DNA of 43,065 nucleotides from an uncultured Flavobacteriales bacterium. GTDB lineage: Bacteria; Bacteroidota; Bacteroidia; Flavobacteriales_E; Vicingaceae. Of this stretch, positions 24,813 to 33,193 are shown piece by piece. Location: NCBI GenBank assembly GCA_913059105.1, contig CAJXRL010000002.1, positions 1 to 43,065 of the forward strand, written 5' to 3'. Numbering within the stretch: the first letter of the stretch is position 1; each line of letters begins with the position of its first letter. The translations under genes and the position numbers were made by a program. The notes under the pieces were generated by a model. It made no database searches. It was not told the DNA's origin and was given only the letters and a program-made list of their open reading frames with translations.

Positions 24813-25393
24813 TTTTTTAGCGCTTTCTTTATTGCTTTCTTAAAAGAAGGCATTCCTGGTTGACCAAAGTTGAGAAGTTCCACTTTTCCACTTTTATTTA
24901 CAACAATAAAGCGGGGAATACTTTCTGCCCAGACTTTTTGCTCTTCATGCTCAAATTCTCCAAAAGTGAACCAAACAATAGGGTTTTCAGCCTCTTTCCC
25001 AACCCAGTATCTGTCATAGTTTACTTGGTGTTCTTCCGTGTAATTAATCCACTTATCTTCATCCTGATCTACAGATATCGATAAGAAGACTATCGCTTCA
25101 TTTTGCAATTCCTCTTTCACTTTTTCAAAGGCCGGGCTTAAAGCAATGCATGGTTTGCACCAAGTTGCCCAAATATCAATTACCACCGTCTTGCCCAATA
25201 AACTACTAAATTGAACTTCTTCAAGCCTTTCATTGACCATGGTAAAATCAGGAATAGCTTTCCCAACAGCAACAGAATCTGTTCTGCTTTGCATAAATTC
25301 AGCTTGTTCTTTCTGAATTGTACTCTCTTGCGCAGAAAGTATGTTGCAGTTGAATAGCATTGCTAAGAAAATGGGGAATTTAATATATTTCAT
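24809..25393 (-). CDS. TlpA-like periplasmic thioredoxin
   Basis: A 194-residue thiol-disulfide oxidoreductase with a signal peptide (1-20, ILSAQ) and a thioredoxin fold from about 42. The active site is Cys79-Lys-Pro-Cys82 in IWATWCKPC. IPRFIVVNKSG holds the cis-Pro (about 161-171). TlpA/ResA proteins reduce disulfides in the periplasm, for instance for cytochrome c or oxidase maturation, but the gene is far from the cco cluster and its partner is unknown. It starts just after the terminator of the gene at 25464. Confidence 0.88.
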   Translation of the reverse strand: MKYIKFPIFLAMLFNCNILSAQESTIQKEQAEFMQSRTDSVAVGKAIPDFTMVNERLEEVQFSSLLGKTVVIDIWATWCKPCIALSPAFEKVKEELQNEAIVFLSISVDQDEDKWINYTEEHQVNYDRYWVGKEAENPIVWFTFGEFEHEEQKVWAESIPRFIVVNKSGKVELLNFGQPGMPSFKKAIKKALKN

Positions 25394-25407
25394 AACTTAA
25401 ATGTAAC

Positions 25408-25442
25408 AAAAAAAGCCCCTCTCAATTAATTGACAGGGGCTT
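25408..25442 (-). terminator. Intrinsic terminator of the SprB-repeat gene
   Basis: On the minus strand, AAGCCCCTGTCAATT pairs with AATTGAGAGGGGCTT (one mismatch, hardly any loop) followed by a T-run at 25414-25408. It lies 22 bp after the stop of the gene at 25464. Confidence 0.8.
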
Positions 25443-25463
25443 AGAAATTAATCTTAACAGATT

Positions 25464-27785
25464 CTATCTATTCAGAATTACTTTCTGTGTTTTATTTCCA
25501 ACTTTTAAAAAGTATACTCCATTCGCTAATGCAGACAAATCAAGTTGCATTTGATTCTTTGTGCTTTGAATGTCTCTCAACAACTTTCCTTCTATAGAAA
25601 TCAATTGAATTTTTTGAATTACACTGGTTGTTGTTTCAATTGTTATAACTCCTTTTGATGGGTTTGGGAATACTTTGATAGTATTATTGTCAGAAACCAT
25701 TGTATTTATTCCAGTAGTATATGGGTTTCCTGGCGATCCAAAAACTTGAAATCCATTAACTATTACTCCAGGAACAGCTAATGCTGAAGCTATCCAGTTT
25801 GAAGCTACATTATTATCTGAAGAAAGTGCTGTTTGCAATTCGATAGACGACCCGTTTCCATCGGGACCAGTCATGCCAGCATTTGCAGGCCATGGGCTGC
25901 TGTCATCAAAATCCACAGAATCAACCGTTCTGCCAAAATTATCTACAATGGCAATGTCCTCTCCTCCGTTTGATAATCCGCCTGAAGTCCAAACCGCATC
26001 TGCATTAAGTCCATATCGGTTTCGAAATGCTGATGAATCGTAGGCAATTACAAACCGTTGTCCCGAAGCAACGTTATCGTTTACGCCGAACATATGTGTC
26101 ACTCCTTGCGAAAAACTAAATCCATTTAGATTAACAGTTGTGCTGCCTGCATTTGCAAATTCAATAAACTCAGAAGTATCTGTTCCACCTTCAGGCCCAT
26201 TGTAATTAATCTCAGTTATCACCAAACTTGCCAAAGCGCCAGGTTCCAATACTGTTGCAGAATCAATAAGTTGACAGCCTTTTGTATCTGTTACAATAAC
26301 CGAATACGTTCCTGCCGCAAGCATAATAATATCTTTTGATGTAGCAGAATTACTCCAGTTGTAAACAAACCCTGGCGTTCCGCCTGTTACAGATAAGTTA
26401 ATTGCTCCATCTGGTACTCCAACAGCAGAAGCGTTGGCGACTATTAATGACAATTGTAATGCAAAAGGCTCAACAATTACGACAGAATCTATAGCTGGTG
26501 TTCCTAGACTATCTGTAACCGTTACTGCGTATGTTCCTGCAACTAATCCCCCAATTGAATCTGTTATTGCCATGTTGCTCCACCTATATGTGTACGACCC
26601 AATGCCACCAGTAGCGCTGGCTTTAGCAGTTCCATCGGCAGCACCAAAACAGCTTATGTTGTTTGAACTCATTGCTAATACAACTGCTGCTGGATCTGAA
26701 ACCGTTGCAGAATCAACTAAAGAACATCCGTTAGCATCAATGATAGTAACCGAATATGTTCCTCCCGCTAAATTATTGTTTACGGCTGTTGTGTCTCCAT
26801 TGCTCCAAACAAATGAGAAAGGTGACGTTCCTCCGCTTACCGTAGTAGCTATTGAACCATTGCTTCCTCCAATAGTGGTTGCATTTGTGACGATAAATGT
26901 TGCCGCCAATGCAGCCGGTTCAGTAATGATTACTGTTTGGGTTGCTTGAAGTCCCAAGCTATCTAATACAACCAAAGAGTGCGTTCCAGCTGATAATCCT
27001 GTGACAATTGCCGTAGTGTCTCCTGTTGACCAAGTATAACGGTAGGGAGTTATTCCTCCGGAAGCTATTGCAGTTGCTCCTCCATTCATTAATCCATTAC
27101 ACGAAACGTTAGAGTCAATTGTAATACTAACCACAACGCTAGAAGATCCTGTCGTAACATTAAATGAAGTGCAATTGGATGTATTGGGAAGAGAATTGCT
27201 TGTTGTCCACTTCGAAGAGTCTAACAGTAAACTAAGCAGGGTTGTTTTGTTTCCAGAAAACCCATTTGTTGCACAATCGTAATAAGCGTTGTCAACTTCG
27301 GGAACAATTGCTAAAGCAAAACCACTAAGTACTGCCGGTAGTGCCGAATTGTTAGAGTTACTTGCAGTGCCAGCCCAGGCTCCATCCATATTTAATCCTG
27401 CAAGTAGAGAAGGTGCTGCAACGGTTCCTTGAAAGGCAAAAACTTGATCTCCACTACCCGAAAAAGCAGGCATTGAGCCTGTTGTGGTGCCAATGCTTGG
27501 CGCTGTTGAATTTATAGTAACAATACTTCCTTTTAAAATTGCTTGACCCGAAGTCCAAACAATTACGCCTTCCGTCGTCCTAAACGCTCCAGTTGACAAC
27601 CAACCATGATCCGTGAAGCTAATTACTGTTGCTGAATCAACATCCTCCAACAAAACAAACGAGAACTCATCTGGGTTGTCTGAAGTGTAGCTTGTAAACG
27701 CAAGATCTCCAGGAGACAAACTCGTTTGTGCCATTGAACTAAAAGCAATTAGAAATGCGGTAAGAAAAGCATATGGTTTTTTCAT
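25464..27785 (-). CDS. T9SS cell-surface protein with SprB repeats and lamin-tail domain
   Basis: A 773-residue secreted protein. Signal peptide 1-20 (SSMAQ). An N-terminal domain with DLAFTSYTSDNPDEFSFVLL (about 21-205) is like those found before Bacteroidota nuclease or lamin-tail proteins. Four SprB repeats of 75 residues (216-290, 291-365, 366-440, 441-515) each follow the pattern GG-(S/T)-P-F-W-S-(N/T)-G, AGTYSVTV-D, IxEP. A lamin-tail domain (517-690) starts LVITEINYNG. The last 70 residues are a type A T9SS sorting tail (VFPNPSKGVITIE, then VYFLKVGNKTQKVILNR). It should be exported through T9SS and attached to the surface or released; SprB repeats occur in the gliding adhesin SprB. A TAACTTTG box lies at 27800-27807. 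Confidence 0.88.
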   Translation of the reverse strand: MKKPYAFLTAFLIAFSSMAQTSLSPGDLAFTSYTSDNPDEFSFVLLEDVDSATVISFTDHGWLSTGAFRTTEGVIVWTSGQAILKGSIVTINSTAPSIGTTTGSMPAFSGSGDQVFAFQGTVAAPSLLAGLNMDGAWAGTASNSNNSALPAVLSGFALAIVPEVDNAYYDCATNGFSGNKTTLLSLLLDSSKWTTSNSLPNTSNCTSFNVTTGSSSVVVSITIDSNVSCNGLMNGGATAIASGGITPYRYTWSTGDTTAIVTGLSAGTHSLVVLDSLGLQATQTVIITEPAALAATFIVTNATTIGGSNGSIATTVSGGTSPFSFVWSNGDTTAVNNNLAGGTYSVTIIDANGCSLVDSATVSDPAAVVLAMSSNNISCFGAADGTAKASATGGIGSYTYRWSNMAITDSIGGLVAGTYAVTVTDSLGTPAIDSVVIVEPFALQLSLIVANASAVGVPDGAINLSVTGGTPGFVYNWSNSATSKDIIMLAAGTYSVIVTDTKGCQLIDSATVLEPGALASLVITEINYNGPEGGTDTSEFIEFANAGSTTVNLNGFSFSQGVTHMFGVNDNVASGQRFVIAYDSSAFRNRYGLNADAVWTSGGLSNGGEDIAIVDNFGRTVDSVDFDDSSPWPANAGMTGPDGNGSSIELQTALSSDNNVASNWIASALAVPGVIVNGFQVFGSPGNPYTTGINTMVSDNNTIKVFPNPSKGVITIETTTSVIQKIQLISIEGKLLRDIQSTKNQMQLDLSALANGVYFLKVGNKTQKVILNR
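26241..27140 (-). repeat. Four tandem 225-bp units coding SprB repeats
   Basis: Four consecutive units of exactly 75 codons encode residues 216-515 of the T9SS protein. They share the protein pattern but are diverged at the DNA level, so they are old duplications. Units 1 and 3 carry a Cys early (VSCNG, ISCFG) while 2 and 4 carry it late (ANGCS, TKGCQ), suggesting an ancestral two-unit duplication. Confidence 0.75.
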
Positions 27786-27799
27786 TATTTATTTTATTT

Positions 27800-27807
27800 C
27801 AAAGTTA
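27800..27807 (-). promoter_or_regulatory. -7 promoter box of the SprB-repeat gene
   Basis: TAACTTTG on the minus strand, a perfect TAnnTTTG match 14 bp upstream of the start codon. The nearest TTG is 26 bp further upstream, longer than usual, so the promoter is only partly supported. Confidence 0.35.
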
Positions 27808-27929
27808 CTTTCAAAAGAGAGCTACTGTCTTATCAATGGGTTATTTTTTAAATCAAAATAAATTTTTCCTTGTCTAACATTTTTTGGCTTAGCTTGTTTA
27901 TTAGATCCAAGTTTTAGATTTTGGAGCAA

Positions 27930-28655
27930 TCATTTATACTTAAAATAAATTTTTAATAAATCGAATGGCGCCTTCAAAAAATACGTTAACCCAATTTTTG
28001 AGCCGGCTACATCTTTCCAGTTCTTTAATGGAACTTCAACAATTCTGCTTTCAAAGTCTAAATAACTATTTCTCAACCTAAAGAGTAATTCTACGTCAAA
28101 CAACCATTTAGAAGAAAATGGTTCTTTAAACACGGTTGAAATTATTTCATTGTGAATTAGCTTTGCTCCGCATTGAGTGTCATAAATTGGAAGTTGAAGC
28201 ATGTTGCTAACAATGGTTGCAAAGACTCTTCCTATATAATGTCTTCTTAACTTTCGCTGTATATTTGTAGAACCTAACAGTTTAATTCTACTTCCCATTA
28301 CGATAAATGGGGGAAGAGTTCTTTCTGTATATCCTAAAAGCCTTGGAATTTCATCCAAAGGAGTAGCCAAATCTGCGTCAAAATATCCAATGTAATCATA
28401 TCCTAAATCAACTGAATTGAGCATTCCTTGCCGGATCGCTTCGCCCTTTCCTCCATTCTTTTTCAAATCTAACACCTCTACTCGGTTAGGGTGTTCTTTT
28501 TTTATTTCTAATAACCCATCTAAGGTGTTGTCAAGGCTACCGTCATTTACAAATAGAAAATCTATCCCTTCGCTACCGCCAATAAACTCTTTAAAGCGTT
28601 CTTTTTTAAGACGTTTTTCTTCGTTAAAACAAGGAATGATGGTTAGGTTTCTCAA
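27930..28655 (-). CDS. GT2 glycosyltransferase, dolichyl/polyprenyl-phosphate sugar transferase-like
   Basis: A 241-residue GT-A fold enzyme. The N-terminus reads LTIIPCFNEEKRL, then FVNDGSLDNT (35-44), NGGKGEAIRQGM (67-78) and the metal-binding Asp93-Ala-Asp95. The order resembles ALG5/DPG synthase-like enzymes that move a sugar from a nucleotide sugar to a polyprenyl phosphate. There is no C-terminal membrane helix, although the end is aromatic and basic. It is separated from the second GT2 gene by a 540-bp gene-free stretch. It may work with the GT-C-like protein at 29917 in building a surface glycan. Confidence 0.85.
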   Translation of the reverse strand: MRNLTIIPCFNEEKRLKKERFKEFIGGSEGIDFLFVNDGSLDNTLDGLLEIKKEHPNRVEVLDLKKNGGKGEAIRQGMLNSVDLGYDYIGYFDADLATPLDEIPRLLGYTERTLPPFIVMGSRIKLLGSTNIQRKLRRHYIGRVFATIVSNMLQLPIYDTQCGAKLIHNEIISTVFKEPFSSKWLFDVELLFRLRNSYLDFESRIVEVPLKNWKDVAGSKIGLTYFLKAPFDLLKIYFKYK

Positions 28656-29195
28656 ACTAATTATTTATCAGCCAGCCAATTTAATTTATATTTGTGACTT
28701 ATCCCGTATCCATAATTAGGTCTTGCTTGTATAGGGCTATTAAGGATATACTTTATCCTGCTTTTTTATTAACGCTCCCCTATTTCTTAATAACTCTTTA
28801 AGGTTTGAAAAAATAGGTGATTTGCGCCTTAACATCTTCTATCAAGTATTTCAATCGTTGTTACTGTCAAGTCAAGATGTTAGTTTTTCTAAGTTTCGTT
28901 CTTCATCCAAATAGCATTCAGCCGAATATTTCTTCAATGAAAACCTTCTTGCTCAACAGGTTGTTTATTAATCAGTTCAAGCTCACAGGAAGCTATTCCT
29001 CAACTTCCCTTTGCTTCGCAGGATGCATTGAGCGATTTAAGCATCAAGAATAGTTGATCCTAAAGAATTTAGGGTAAAGTCAACCGCACGTCCCGATTAA
29101 AACAGAATACTTGAATAAGTAGTACGATATTTTTATGCCTTTCTGATACACCATGATAGACAATTAAAATTGCTGGCAAAAGAAATAGAACGCCG
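28656..29195. other. Gene-free 540-bp stretch between two GT2 genes
   Basis: No frame on either strand gives a recognisable protein. The longest plus-strand frame (28817-29053, 78 codons) has no family pattern, and minus-strand frames are broken by many stops. Small hairpins are present: AGGATA/TATCCT at 28743-28759 followed by a T-run on the plus strand, and CCTAAA/TTTAGG near 29060. It may be a decayed gene or a recombination junction; nothing here proves either. Confidence 0.5.
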
Positions 29196-29915
29196 CTATA
29201 ACCTATTTGCGATGTTATATTTTACAATACAATATATCGCCCTCACCCCGTCCTTCCAGCCAATTTTTTTGCCTTCTTCGTAAGTTCTTCCATAGTAAGA
29301 AATACCTACCTCGTAAATCCTAATGTTCGGCACTTTAGACAACTTAGCTGTTAACTCTGGTTCAAAACCAAATCGTTTTTCTTGAAGTTTTAGCCCTTTT
29401 GCAATTTTTGCATCCATTAACTTATAACAGGTTTCCATGTCTGTTAAGTTTAAGTTGGTAAACAGATTAGACATAAAGGTTAAAAACTGATTCCCTAAAG
29501 AATGCCAGAAGAACATAATTCGATGAGGGTTACCTCCTATGAATCTTGAACCATATACAACATCCGCAAACCCTTCAATAATTGGTTTTAACAATTTGTT
29601 ATACTCTCTAGGGTCATATTCTAAGTCTGCATCTTGAACAATCACCCAATCACCTTTTGCCAACTCGATTGCCTTATGAATGGCCGCTCCCTTGCCTTTG
29701 TTTTTATCCTGATTATAAAGAGTTATGCTCATTTCAGGGTTTGTTGCTGTATACTTCTCTATAACCTCAGCGGTGCTGTCAGACGAACAATCATTAACAA
29801 TGATAATTTCTTTCTCAATATTATCAATCAATTCTACAGCTTTCACCTTGTCTAGAATGAGGTGGATTGTTTTCTCCTCGTTGTAGGCCGGAATTAAAAT
29901 AGATAACTTTCTCAT
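29196..29915 (-). CDS. GT2 glycosyltransferase, DPM1-like
   Basis: A 239-residue GT-A enzyme with LSILIPAYNEEKTI (4-17), IIVNDCSSDST (38-48), NKGKGAAIHKAI (72-83) and Asp95-Ala-Asp97. The segment TDMETCYKLMDAKIAKGLKL is typical of polyprenyl-phosphate mannose or glucose synthases. It starts one base after the stop of the GT-C-like gene and is surely co-transcribed with it. Likely makes the lipid-linked sugar donor used by that membrane protein; the sugar cannot be told. Confidence 0.88.
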   Translation of the reverse strand: MRKLSILIPAYNEEKTIHLILDKVKAVELIDNIEKEIIIVNDCSSDSTAEVIEKYTATNPEMSITLYNQDKNKGKGAAIHKAIELAKGDWVIVQDADLEYDPREYNKLLKPIIEGFADVVYGSRFIGGNPHRIMFFWHSLGNQFLTFMSNLFTNLNLTDMETCYKLMDAKIAKGLKLQEKRFGFEPELTAKLSKVPNIRIYEVGISYYGRTYEEGKKIGWKDGVRAIYCIVKYNIANRL

Positions 29916-29916
29916 T

Positions 29917-31806
29917 TTACCATTTTCTTTCTAAAACATCAATTTTGAAATTGTCAATATAAACAGCCTTTTCTCCACTACAATAAACATAAATATGAAA
30001 AACGTCATTTTCTTCAGACAGAGGGTACGGAGTTAAATAGTCAACCGAAAAAGTATTCCATTCCCCTAATTTTGGGTTTTGGCTTGCTAATCTCCAATCT
30101 CTTCTTTTTTCGATATACTGTCCATTATTATGATTCATCTCTATCACTAAGTTCGCCGAATTTTCTATTAAATCATGTGTTGCTAAATATGTAAAACTCA
30201 CTTTTATCCAAGCATGTTCATTTTTCGTTAAACGGTTGTAAGGAATCTTAAAAGTTGGGCCATACAAGTCTGGCGGGTTAATTTTATAACTATAAGACCC
30301 CTTAAAAACATACGACGTGTCTCTATTCCCCTTATTGTAGACAAGAGTGTTAATGTTCTCAGAATTGTCTTCAAAATTTAAATATTGGTGTGTTCTTTGC
30401 TCGTAATCATGGGGGTTCGAAAGTACATCGACTGGCAGAAAATCCCTAACAACTTCTCTGAATTTGCGATCTTCTGGAGCAACAGATGTTTTTAAGAATG
30501 TTTTCCAATAATACTCTTTAGTCATTGTATAGCCATCAAATATAAAATTATTGAATTGCCATGTTTGAAATAGATTTAAAAAAAGGAAAAAAGAGGCAAC
30601 CGGATAGAAAAAATATTTCAAGATTTTCTTTTCATTGATATAAACGATTAAATATCCAAGCGGTAGAGCAAGGATGGCATATGATTCTAAAAAATATCTT
30701 GATCCAAAGCTTCCGCCTTGCCACCAAGTGCCCCATGATGAAATCACATAAACATTAACAATAATAAATGTAAATACTGAATAGGCTATTCTTCTGTTTT
30801 TTTTATAAAGTACGATTAGTCCTAAAAAACAAAAAGCTATCATTGGTGTATACAATAACCAGCCCTTTTTATAGCTGAAAAATACTTTTTGAAAATGAGG
30901 GTCAAACCAATCAAACCCTGGTGTGACTTGATATGTATTGTGAATAAATTTACCGGTAACAAACTTCCAATATATTATTTGAATCAGTGGAAAAACACCC
31001 AGCCCTATCAACCCGAAAAGGATTTGCTTCCAATTTTTTTGAATCAGGATGATCTTTTTATTTAAACTCTCTCTATCATACACAAACCAAAGCACAGGCA
31101 TTATTGCAATAAAAATACCGCTTCCTCGTGCTAAAATGAATAAACCACTGACCATACCAAAAAAGAAGGCTGTTCGGTAAGTTGGGTTTTTATGCCACTT
31201 GTGATTTAAATACAACATCAACGAAAACCCGGCAAACATCATTGCATGTGGGCCGCATTCGTCCGCTACTGACTCATGAAAAAATGTTGTTCCTAGCAAC
31301 ATCAGAATTAAAACCAAAGAAGTCACCTTATCTGTAAAAAACTCAAGTAAAAATTTTCTGAAAATAAAAACTCCTCCAATAATGTACACCATTACACCAT
31401 TCGAAACCATGAATTGATATGGATACGAAAACCCATCTGCTGGATAATCACTAAGTAGTGCCCAAATATGCCCAATAAAGAAAAATGGAGAATATAATAT
31501 AGCAAACCCGATGGTGTACATTGGTGACCAATTCCCATTTGGCAATGGATAAGCCTGATAAAAAGTACCTGACGGTTGATAGGTGTCAAAAATGTACTTC
31601 ACTACTTCTTGATTGGAAATCCCGGGATCTCCATGTATAAAGGTAAACGGTAAATAAATGTAATAAGCCAGAACATCCCAACCGAGTACATTCTTAAAGT
31701 CTAAGTAGTTATATTTCCTAAATATAAAATGAACTGCAAAAACTAGGAGAGAAATAAAAATTGCAACTACTTTGGAGTTGGTGCTGTTTTTAAATATTGA
31801 TTTCAT
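29917..31806 (-). CDS. GT-C-like polytopic membrane protein
   Basis: A 629-residue protein with about 11 membrane helices in residues 12-425 and a soluble C-terminal domain (about 430-629). An early loop reads LGWDVLAYYIYLP, with acidic residues where GT-C enzymes (ArnT/PMT-like) keep a catalytic Asp. HESVADECGPHAM (about 180-192) is a second acidic loop. The C-terminal part has a beta-sandwich look (KVSFTYLATHDL, WNTFSVDYLTPYP, IYVYCSGEKAVYIDNFKID), like a carbohydrate-binding module. No exact family recognised. Placed between scoB (its start abuts the scoB stop) and a GT2 gene, so transfer of a polyprenyl-linked sugar to a surface acceptor is a reasonable inference. Confidence 0.7.
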   Translation of the reverse strand: MKSIFKNSTNSKVVAIFISLLVFAVHFIFRKYNYLDFKNVLGWDVLAYYIYLPFTFIHGDPGISNQEVVKYIFDTYQPSGTFYQAYPLPNGNWSPMYTIGFAILYSPFFFIGHIWALLSDYPADGFSYPYQFMVSNGVMVYIIGGVFIFRKFLLEFFTDKVTSLVLILMLLGTTFFHESVADECGPHAMMFAGFSLMLYLNHKWHKNPTYRTAFFFGMVSGLFILARGSGIFIAIMPVLWFVYDRESLNKKIILIQKNWKQILFGLIGLGVFPLIQIIYWKFVTGKFIHNTYQVTPGFDWFDPHFQKVFFSYKKGWLLYTPMIAFCFLGLIVLYKKNRRIAYSVFTFIIVNVYVISSWGTWWQGGSFGSRYFLESYAILALPLGYLIVYINEKKILKYFFYPVASFFLFLNLFQTWQFNNFIFDGYTMTKEYYWKTFLKTSVAPEDRKFREVVRDFLPVDVLSNPHDYEQRTHQYLNFEDNSENINTLVYNKGNRDTSYVFKGSYSYKINPPDLYGPTFKIPYNRLTKNEHAWIKVSFTYLATHDLIENSANLVIEMNHNNGQYIEKRRDWRLASQNPKLGEWNTFSVDYLTPYPLSEENDVFHIYVYCSGEKAVYIDNFKIDVLERKW

Positions 31807-32460
31807 CTATAATTTCATTTCTGGAACCTCGCCCGCTATTATTAATTCCCCATCGGTGGCGTTTTGGATTTCTCCAACCGTAACACCAGGGGCTCTTTCT
31901 AACAAATGAAAGGCTCCGTCCTTAACTTCTAATACCGCCAAATTGGTAACTACTTTAGTAACACAATTTACTCCAGTTAGCGGCAACGAACACTTCTTTA
32001 ATATTTTACTTTCTCCTGCTCTATTAGTGTGCATCATGGCAACAATAATGTTTTCTGCAGATGCAACTAAATCCATTGCTCCACCCATACCTTTTACCAT
32101 TTTTCCTGGTATTTTCCAATTGGCAATGTCTCCATTTTGATCCACCTCCATAGCCCCTAACACAGTTAGCTGTACTTTCCCGGCTCTTATCATAGCAAAG
32201 CTATCTGAAGAATCGAAAAACACAGAACCCGGCATCGTTGTAATCGTTTGTTTCCCTGCATTTATCAAATCCGCGTCTATGTTTTCCTCTGTTGGAAATG
32301 GGCCCATACCCAATAAGCCGTTCTCTGACTGAAGAGTAACATCTACTCCTTTAGGAATATAATTGGCCACCAAAGTTGGAATCCCAATTCCTAAATTCAC
32401 ATACCAACCATCTTGCAGTTCCTCTGCAATTCTCTTAGCTATATCCTCTTTCTTAAGCAT
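31807..32460 (-). CDS. scoB: 3-oxoacid CoA-transferase subunit B
   Basis: A 217-residue subunit with NLGIGIPTLVANYIP (22-36) and SENGLLGMGPFP, where Glu46 is the catalytic residue that forms the CoA thioester. Together with ScoA it moves CoA from succinyl-CoA to acetoacetate or another 3-oxoacid. It follows scoA by 30 bp. Confidence 0.95.
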   Translation of the reverse strand: MLKKEDIAKRIAEELQDGWYVNLGIGIPTLVANYIPKGVDVTLQSENGLLGMGPFPTEENIDADLINAGKQTITTMPGSVFFDSSDSFAMIRAGKVQLTVLGAMEVDQNGDIANWKIPGKMVKGMGGAMDLVASAENIIVAMMHTNRAGESKILKKCSLPLTGVNCVTKVVTNLAVLEVKDGAFHLLERAPGVTVGEIQNATDGELIIAGEVPEMKL

Positions 32461-32490
32461 TTGTAATTCGTAATTAAAAGGTTCGTAATT

Positions 32491-33186
32491 CTATTGACTT
32501 ATGGTTTTCTGTTCAATTCGTTTCTCGTAGTCCTTTCCTTCAAATATTCTGTGTACAAATATTCCCGGGGTATGGATTTCGTTTGGATCTAACTCGCCTG
32601 GTTCAACCAAGTGCTCTACTTCAGCAATAGTAATCGTTCCTGCCATGGCCATTGCGGGGTTAAAATTTCTTGCAGTTGCTTTAAACACTAAATTTCCCTT
32701 AGTGTCTCCTTTCCAGGCTTTCACTATTGAATAATCAGAAACCAAGCTTTCTTCCAAAATGTACATTTTCCCGTTGTATTCTCTAGATTCTTTTCCTTCA
32801 GCTACTTCTGTTCCGTAACCTGCTGGTGTAAAAAATGCAGGAATCCCTGCGCCACCAGCCCTACACTTTTCAGCCAAGGTGCCTTGTGGTGTTAACTCTA
32901 CTTCAAGTTCTCCACTTAACATTTGTCGTTCAAACTCTGCATTCTCACCCACATAGGATGAAATCATTTTCTTTATTTGACGATTTTTAAGCAACAACCC
33001 TAAGCCAAATTCATCGACTCCTGCATTATTAGAAATACAGGTTAAGTTGGTAATTTCTGGTTTCTTTGACAATGCTTCTATGCACTTCTCAGGAATTCCA
33101 CATAAGCCAAAACCTCCTAGCATTAAGGTCATTCCGCTTTCAATACCTTCAAGCGCTTCTTCAACATCTTTTACAACTTTTTTCAT
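32491..33186 (-). CDS. scoA: 3-oxoacid CoA-transferase subunit A
   Basis: A 231-residue alpha subunit with MLGGFGLCGIPEKCIEAL (22-39), ISNNAGVDEFGLG (51-63), TPQGTLAEKCRAGGAGIPAFFTP (98-120) and GNLVFKATARNFNPAMA near 162-178. Partner of ScoB. It lies 7 bp after the penicillin-binding protein gene, an unrelated function, so grouping is by chromosome order rather than pathway. Confidence 0.95.
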   Translation of the reverse strand: MKKVVKDVEEALEGIESGMTLMLGGFGLCGIPEKCIEALSKKPEITNLTCISNNAGVDEFGLGLLLKNRQIKKMISSYVGENAEFERQMLSGELEVELTPQGTLAEKCRAGGAGIPAFFTPAGYGTEVAEGKESREYNGKMYILEESLVSDYSIVKAWKGDTKGNLVFKATARNFNPAMAMAGTITIAEVEHLVEPGELDPNEIHTPGIFVHRIFEGKDYEKRIEQKTISQ

Positions 33187-33193
33187 TGTCTAA

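Noticed and set aside
26434..26949. 171-codon plus-strand frame inside the SprB-repeat gene
   Set aside because: It is the antisense shadow of the repetitive Thr/Val/Ala-rich coding region and has no start context or family pattern.
26241..27140. Regularly spaced repeats considered as a CRISPR array
   Set aside because: Period is 225 bp, units are diverged at DNA level and all encode SprB domains in one frame.
28743..28766. AGGATA/TATCCT hairpin with T-run as a terminator
   Set aside because: No plus-strand gene lies upstream to be terminated and the 6-bp stem is weak.
28817..29053. 78-codon plus-strand frame in the 540-bp gap
   Set aside because: No ribosome-binding context, no family pattern and an erratic composition; treated as non-coding.
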